Of a stretch of DNA of 64,000 nucleotides, positions 58,507-64,000 are shown piece after piece. Within the stretch, counting starts at the first letter, position 1. Each line of letters opens with the position of its first letter. This DNA comes from Shewanella putrefaciens (GTDB lineage Bacteria; Pseudomonadota; Gammaproteobacteria; Enterobacterales; Shewanellaceae). The notes beneath the pieces are model-generated. The model did not search any database and was not told where the DNA came from. It saw only the letters and a list, made by a program, of their open reading frames with translations. The stretch lies in assembly GCF_016406325.1 (NCBI RefSeq), contig NZ_CP066370.1:2914001-2978000 (forward strand), given 5' to 3'. Made by a program: the position numbers and the translations under genes.

Positions 58507-59940
58507 ATGACTCGATTTCTGCTTATTATCATCTTAGGTTTCTTACTGACTGCCTGTCAGCAGGTGACCGTGGACGAACCAGAATTCGTTCCTCATCAGC
58601 TCACTGAACTGCGGGTGGGAACCCTTTATGGCCCTCAGATCTATATGACATCCGGCCAAGGAAATAGTGGATTTGACTACGATATGGCGCTGCGATTTGC
58701 CGAATATCTCAACGTCCCCTTAAAAATGGTGCCTTATACTAACCGCTCAGAGCTCTATGACGCCCTAAAAAAGAATGATATTGATATTATTGCCGCAGGT
58801 ATGACAGAAACGCCTGCGCGAAGAGAACAATTCCGTCTAGGCCCACCTTTATATCGCGTTAATCAAGTGCTCGTTTATCGAGAAGGCGTGGCAGCTCCCA
58901 AAGATATCAGCAAGTTAAAAGGAAGAATCACTATCATTGCTGACTCAGCGTTTGTAGAGACATTGACTCAACTGCAAAAACATCATCCGAGTTTAGTCTG
59001 GGATCAAGTAACAGATAAAGATAGTGAAGAGTTGCTGGCGATGATCGCGAATAAAGAAATTGATTACACCATCGCCGACTCCAGCAGTGTGCAAATTAAC
59101 CGTCGTTATCTACCCGATTTACGTTCTGGCCCTGTGCTTGAAGAAAAACTCGATGTGGTCTGGTTATTACCACCGACTCACAGCGATGCACTTATGAGCC
59201 AATTATTGGCTTTCTGGCATCAAGAAAAGCTCGCAGGGACGCTCGATCATCTCAATGAAAAGTATTTTGGCCACGTTAAACGTTTCGATTATATCGATAC
59301 TCGTGCTTTCCTGCGTGCTATCGAAACAGTCCTTCCTCGTTATCGTCAACTGTTTGAGACCCATGCAGGTGATTTAGATTGGCGTAAACTTGCAGCAACA
59401 AGTTACCAAGAATCCCACTGGAATCCGCATGCCCGCTCCCCCACGGGAGTCCGTGGCATGATGATGCTCACAGAACCCACAGCCAAAGAAATTGGCATCA
59501 CTAACCGCCTCGATGCAGAAGAAAGTATCCGCGGCGGCGCCGCATATCTAAGGGATATGATTAACCGTTTGCCCGAATCCATCCCTGAAAGTCAACGTAT
59601 GTGGTTTGCACTAGCCTCTTACAATATAGGGTATGCCCATGTGGAAGATGCGCGAAAACTCGCAGAATCAATGGAATTAAATCCCAATGCTTGGCGAGAT
59701 CTAAAGAAAGTTTTACCTCTACTACAAAAACGGAAATATTACCAAAAAACCCGTTATGGTTATGCTCGTGGCAGTGAAGCTGTACATTACGTGGATAGTA
59801 TTCGCCGCTACTACGATACATTGGTGTGGGTGGATAATCAGTCAAAACAGCCTATGCCAGAGGACGAGCAAAACGATCTTATTGCTGAAGAACTCCCCAG
59901 TATGCCTGCAGGCTCCCTTAGCCCAGATCAACCTAAATAA
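58507..59940 (+). CDS. mltF: MltF, membrane-bound lytic transglycosylase F
   Basis: 477 residues from the ATG at 58507, chosen because [17 protein letters not shown] gives a proper lipobox (Cys17); an upstream TTG in frame would spoil it. Residues about 40-265 form a family 3 solute-binding domain ([20 protein letters not shown] region). Residues about 285-430 form an SLT domain with catalytic E302 ([30 protein letters not shown]). It cleaves peptidoglycan and recycles muropeptides at the outer membrane. Confidence 0.95.
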
Positions 59941-60256
59941 CTTATTTAAGTAAGCCAAAGATGCTTAAGCGTTATTTTTATACGCACAGAAATTGAGCCA
60001 ACACTCACTATTGACTTTCTTAACCTAAAATCTAGAAATTTTAATCTTTAATTAAGAGAATAAGCGCTAAAGTGCATCAATTGATGCCTTAACTTGCTGG
60101 TTTATAAAGCAGATAACCATAAGGGGATTGCCGCTGCTTATCTCAACTGCTACTGTCTTAGTCAATTGAGATAAAACATTAGCGTTACAGGCGTTAAATC
60201 AAAGTAAAAATGCGAATAAATAATGCTCAATAAAAATAATCAAAAATGGGGTCAAT
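59941..60256. other. Intergenic between mltF and the basic small ORF
   Basis: It holds a 9-bp perfect inverted repeat TTATCTCAA (60138-60146) with TTGAGATAA (60166-60174), loop 19 nt, without a T run. No gene is visible. The right end leads into the small ORF with GGGG as ribosome site. Confidence 0.5.
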
Positions 60257-60379
60257 ATGAGAAAAAAAACTATTCATCATAACAATGCATCACGTCGTCG
60301 TACTTTGCTAAAAATACGCCATCGTCGAATATTAAACCGCCAAAAACTTTTCTTTACGTTTATCCAATCCCAAGACTAA
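60257..60379 (+). CDS. Small ORF, 40 residues, very basic
   Basis: Product begins MRKKTIHHNNASRRRTLLKI and contains 14 Arg/Lys and 3 His in 40 residues, with an aromatic tail (KLFFTFIQSQD). GGGG stands 7 nt before the ATG. Such composition fits an RNA- or ribosome-binding small protein, but it is not RMF and no family was recognised. It converges with tadA (18-bp gap between stops), which leaves little room for a terminator. Coding is supported only by the good start site and the clean frame. Confidence 0.5.
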   Translation: MRKKTIHHNNASRRRTLLKIRHRRILNRQKLFFTFIQSQD

Positions 60380-60397
60380 AAACACTTTCTATCGCTT

Positions 60398-60940
<543 letters not shown>

Positions 60941-60957
60941 TTATACCTATAACCAAT

Positions 60958-60975
60958 AAAAAAGGCGCACTTGGC
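60958..60975 (-). repeat. Left half of the interrupted guaA terminator stem
   Basis: On the minus strand this is GCCAAGTGCGCC followed by TTTTTT. It matches the inverse of 62472-62485 (AAAGGCGCTTAGGC on the minus strand). The two together form the arms of one rho-independent stem that the IS has split. Confidence 0.75.
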
Positions 60976-60990
60976 CTGTCTCTTATACAC

Positions 60991-61020
60991 AAATCCCCCG
61001 ATAAATTCGGGGATTTTTTT
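60991..61020 (+). terminator. Terminator hairpin inside the IS left end
   Basis: AAATCCCC...GGGGATTT stem with a TTTTTTT tail. It stands 55 nt before the transposase ATG and would stop transcription entering from the left flank. Confidence 0.8.
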
Positions 61021-61074
61021 GAACTCGCGCTGATGTTGTTGATCTGATCTACAAAACAACTTTAGGCGCACGCT

Positions 61075-62460
61075 ATGAATTTTATTTCCAACCCAGCACA
61101 ATGGGCCCAACATCTCTTCCAACATGCCAGTTTAGGTGATGCTCGGCGCGTCAAACGCTTGATAGCATTATCGGCAACGCTGGCTGCTCATATGGGAAAA
61201 TCTGTGCCGCAAGCCAGTCAAACTACCGCTGATATTGAAGCCGCTTACCGTTTTATCCGCAATGAGGCCATTTCGGCCGATGCCATCGCCGAAGCAGGCT
61301 TTATGGCAACGAAGCAAGAAGCCTTAGCATTTGACACCTTACTGGCACTGGAAGACACCAGCTCGCTAAATTTTTCTCACAAAGGGGTCCGTGATGAACT
61401 GGGACATATTACATCTCATCTATCGAGCCGCGGATTTCAAGCACATTCAGTATTGCTGTACGCACCATCACATAACCAACTGATTGGTTTAATTGAACAA
61501 CATTTGCGGACCCGCGACATAGCTACGATGGGAAAGCACAAAAACGCAACCAAAAGACCTTACTGGGAAAAAGAGAGTTTTAAATGGCAGCAGGCCTCAC
61601 AAAATGTCGCTAACCGTTTGGGTCAACACATGGCACATGCGGTCAGCGTCTGTGACCGCGAAGCGGATTTAATTGAGTACCTGCAATATAAACTCGAACA
61701 TCAGCAACGGTTTGTGGTGCGTTCGATGATAAGTCGGCATATAGAAGAAGCCGAAGGTAAGTTACATCTGTACGGCCATTCGTTGCAAAGTGCTGGGGAG
61801 CGAATGGTAGAGGTGGTACAAAAAGGTGGCCGCAAAGCCAGAGTCGCGACCTGTGAAGTCCGTTTTGCACCGGTAACCCTGAAAATGCCCAGCAATAAAG
61901 TTGGCGAAAGTACGCCGTTGTTTTATGTCAGTTGTATTGAAAAAGGCAATGACGATGGATTGTGCTGGCACCTGCTGACGTCGGAGCCCGTCACCACGAC
62001 GGAACAAGCACTGACGATCTTGTGCTGGTATGAAAAGCGCTGGCTGATAGAGGACTTTCATAAATCCTGGAAAAGCGGTGGGACTCAGGTTGAAGATTTG
62101 CGCTTACAAAGCAAAGGTAATTTGGAGCGTATGATTACGATCCTAGCGTTTATAGCGGTGCGAGTTCAGCAGTTGCGCCATCTTGGGTTACAAGAAGAAC
62201 AGGCAAAGCAACAAAGTTGTGAGACATTGTTGGGTTGCAAAGCGTGGAAATTACTGTGGCTGAAAGTTGAACAATGCAAACCACCCAAGCAAGCACCCAG
62301 TGTGCATTGGGCTTACCTAAGTTTAGGAAAATTAGCGGGTTGGCACGATAGTAAAGGAACGGGTGTAGTAGGTTGGGAGCGGTTATGGGAAGGATGGTTC
62401 AAACTGCAAACCATCCTTGAAGGCTACGAATTGGCTCTATCTCTTGAACACGAGATGTGA
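61075..62460 (+). CDS. IS50/Tn5-type transposase
   Basis: 461 residues (Tn5 transposase has 476). The DDE residues are D94 (LLALEDTSSL), D194 (SVCDREADLI) and E326, the last in the YREK signature Y319-R322-E326-K333 (YEKRWLIEDFHKSWK). The N-terminus (NPAQWAQHLFQHASLGDARRVKRL) matches the end-binding region of Tn5. The reading frame is intact, so the element may still be active. Confidence 0.95.
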   Translation: MNFISNPAQWAQHLFQHASLGDARRVKRLIALSATLAAHMGKSVPQASQTTADIEAAYRFIRNEAISADAIAEAGFMATKQEALAFDTLLALEDTSSLNFSHKGVRDELGHITSHLSSRGFQAHSVLLYAPSHNQLIGLIEQHLRTRDIATMGKHKNATKRPYWEKESFKWQQASQNVANRLGQHMAHAVSVCDREADLIEYLQYKLEHQQRFVVRSMISRHIEEAEGKLHLYGHSLQSAGERMVEVVQKGGRKARVATCEVRFAPVTLKMPSNKVGESTPLFYVSCIEKGNDDGLCWHLLTSEPVTTTEQALTILCWYEKRWLIEDFHKSWKSGGTQVEDLRLQSKGNLERMITILAFIAVRVQQLRHLGLQEEQAKQQSCETLLGCKAWKLLWLKVEQCKPPKQAPSVHWAYLSLGKLAGWHDSKGTGVVGWERLWEGWFKLQTILEGYELALSLEHEM

Positions 62461-62471
62461 TCAAGAGATAG

Positions 62472-62485
62472 GCCTAAGCGCCTTT
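62472..62485 (-). repeat. Right half of the interrupted guaA terminator stem
   Basis: On the minus strand this reads AAAGGCGCTTAGGC, 41 bp after the guaA stop. It is the partner of 60958-60975 on the other side of the IS. Confidence 0.75.
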
Positions 62486-62525
62486 AAACTAAACAAAGTT
62501 TAATAAAATAAACGTAACGGGGGCG

Positions 62526-64000
62526 TTATTCCCACTCGATAGTCGCTGGCGGCTTGCCAGAGATATCGTAAACCACACGGGAAATGCCATCGACTTCGTT
62601 GATGATGCGGTTTGATACGCGACCTAAGAAATCATAGGGCAGATGTGCCCAATGGGCGGTCATAAAGTCGATGGTTTCGACGGCGCGCAGTGACACCACC
62701 CAATCGTATTTACGGCCATCGCCCATCACGCCGACAGAGCGCACAGGTAAGAACACGGTAAAGGCTTGGCTAACTTTGTTGTACAGGTCGGCTTTATGCA
62801 GTTCTTCGATAAAGATAGCATCGGCGCGGCGCAGTAAATCGCAGTATTCTTTCTTCACTTCACCTAATACACGCACACCAAGACCCGGCCCTGGGAACGG
62901 GTGACGATAAAGCATATTGTAAGGCAGACCTAACTCAAGACCAATTTTGCGCACTTCATCTTTAAAGAGTTCACGCAGTGGCTCAACTAAGCCAAGCGCC
63001 ATATCGTCTGGCAAACCGCCGACGTTATGGTGTGACTTAATCACATGGGCTTTACCTGTGGCGCTGCCAGCAGATTCAATCACATCGGGGTAGATAGTCC
63101 CTTGGGCTAACCATTTAGCATTGGCGCATTTTTTCGATTCTTCATCGAAAATTTCCACAAATACACGGCCGATGATTTTGCGTTTTGTTTCTGGATCTGC
63201 AACGCCCTTCATCGCATCGAGGAAACGGTTTTCCGCATCAACGTGGATGATATTCAGGCCGAAATGATCGCCAAACATTTCCATCACTTGTGCTGCTTCA
63301 TTCAATCGCAATAAACCGTTATCAACGAATACGCAGGTCAGTTTTTTACCGATGGCACGGTGCAGCAACATAGCCACAACCGAAGAATCGACACCACCAG
63401 ACAAGCCTAAAATCACTTCATCATCGCCGATTTGCTTCTTCAAACGCTCAATCGCATCTTCAATAATCGATGAGGGTTTCCAGTTGGCGGCACAGCCACA
63501 GATGTCTAAGGCAAAATGCGATAACATCCGCATGCCTTGACGAGTGTGGGTCACTTCTGGGTGGAACTGTACGCCATAGAAGCGTTTTTCTTCATTAGCC
63601 ATAGCAGCAAATGGGCAAGTATCGGTTTTAGCGACCGCCACAAATCCCTCAGGGATCGCAGAGACTTTATCACCGTGGCTCATCCATACATCGAGCAGAG
63701 GTTTCCCTTCGCTATTGACTGCATCTTCAATATCTTTGAACAGCGCAGATTTTGTCAGCATTTCAATTTGAGCGTAGCCAAATTCACCTTCGCCCACACC
63801 TTGAATAACTTTACCGCCTAACTGCTCAGACATAGTCTGCATGCCGTAGCAAATACCTAAAACAGGTATGCCAGCGTTAAAGACATATTCAGGTGCACGG
63901 GGAGAATTTTCAGCCGTCACACTTTCAGGGCCGCCCGCTAAGATAATACCGTTAGGGGCAAACTCACGGATTTGGGCTTCGGTCACATCCCATGCCCATA
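62526..64000 (-). CDS. guaA: GuaA, GMP synthase (N-terminus outside the window)
   Basis: At least 490 residues are visible, ending at the C-terminal [11 protein letters not shown]. The frame continues to the window edge (codons for [17 protein letters not shown]), so about 35 residues are missing compared with the 525 of E. coli. It is a class I glutamine amidotransferase with GICYGMQTM (nucleophile Cys) joined to the ATP-pyrophosphatase loop LSGGVDSSV and the dimerisation domain. It converts XMP to GMP. Confidence 0.97.
   Translation of the reverse strand, partial: WAWDVTEAQIREFAPNGIILAGGPESVTAENSPRAPEYVFNAGIPVLGICYGMQTMSEQLGGKVIQGVGEGEFGYAQIEMLTKSALFKDIEDAVNSEGKPLLDVWMSHGDKVSAIPEGFVAVAKTDTCPFAAMANEEKRFYGVQFHPEVTHTRQGMRMLSHFALDICGCAANWKPSSIIEDAIERLKKQIGDDEVILGLSGGVDSSVVAMLLHRAIGKKLTCVFVDNGLLRLNEAAQVMEMFGDHFGLNIIHVDAENRFLDAMKGVADPETKRKIIGRVFVEIFDEESKKCANAKWLAQGTIYPDVIESAGSATGKAHVIKSHHNVGGLPDDMALGLVEPLRELFKDEVRKIGLELGLPYNMLYRHPFPGPGLGVRVLGEVKKEYCDLLRRADAIFIEELHKADLYNKVSQAFTVFLPVRSVGVMGDGRKYDWVVSLRAVETIDFMTAHWAHLPYDFLGRVSNRIINEVDGISRVVYDISGKPPATIEWE

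Larger units (their letters stand above)
60976..62471 (+). mobile_element. IS50/Tn5-type insertion sequence (IS4 family)
   Basis: 1496 bp. The left end is CTGTCTCTTATACACAAAT and the inverted right end CTATCTCTTGATCACATCT, close to the Tn5 outer and inner ends respectively. A terminator hairpin (60991-61020) lies inside the left end and may block read-through transcription. It carries one intact transposase whose stop lies inside the right end, as in IS50. No 9-bp direct target repeat is visible. The flanks are instead inverted-related because the target was the loop of a terminator. Confidence 0.9.

Overview
The window looks like the chromosome of a marine or sediment gammaproteobacterium of the genus Shewanella. 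The evidence is a complete polar-flagellar block in the Shewanella/Vibrio order with H-/T-ring proteins FlgO, FlgP and FlgT, two short neighbouring flagellins followed by flaG-fliD-fliT-fliS-flrA, a pseudaminic-acid island, a cydABX operon and moderate GC content. The genus call is inference from gene content and protein character; no database was consulted.

Layout. (1) 1-16.0 kb, minus strand: the first codons of flrA at the left edge, then fliS, fliT-like, fliD, flaG, two flagellins and the rod/hook/ring operon flgBCDEFGHIJKL. Sigma-54 type -24/-12 elements precede flgB and flgF, and a clear sigma-28 element precedes the flaB-type flagellin. (2) 16.1-22.6 kb: cheR and cheV, flgA, flgMN with a sigma-28 promoter, flgOP and flgT. 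(3) 22.7-40.3 kb: a flagellin glycosylation island. A tRNA-Arg(CCT) sits at its left edge. Two Maf/DUF115-type glycosyltransferase genes on the plus strand flank a 14-gene minus-strand operon that runs from 37.4 to 24.4 kb with mostly overlapping genes. The operon starts with the pseudaminic acid pathway (pseB, C, F, G, I, H). It continues with an acyl module (acyl carrier protein, FabG-like SDR, AMP-dependent ligase, LuxE-like synthetase, LuxC-like reductase) and ends with a visibly AT-richer module (LicD-like transferase fused to a Rossmann-like domain, methyltransferase, SerB-like phosphatase, LicC-like nucleotidyltransferase). The last two modules are the most likely place for undescribed chemistry: they suggest that the flagellin sugar is further acylated and/or carries a phospho-linked, possibly methylated group.

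(4) 40.4-49.8 kb: small hypothetical and periplasmic genes, an outer-membrane protein, a TetR regulator divergent from an RND efflux pair with two palindromic operators between them, and a Cache-type chemoreceptor. (5) 49.9-54.3 kb: a MITE-like element, cytochrome bd oxidase cydABX, and a compact, promoter-to-terminator transcription unit for a 25-residue peptide. (6) 54.3-64.0 kb: purL, mltF, a 40-residue very basic small ORF, tadA, an IS50/Tn5-type insertion sequence sitting in the stem-loop of the guaA terminator, and guaA, which runs off the right edge.

Working together: the flg/fli/fla genes build the polar filament. FlgM, FlrA and the sigma-54/sigma-28 sites time their expression. CheR, CheV and the chemoreceptor feed chemotaxis. 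The pse operon plus the Maf proteins should modify the two flagellins before export.
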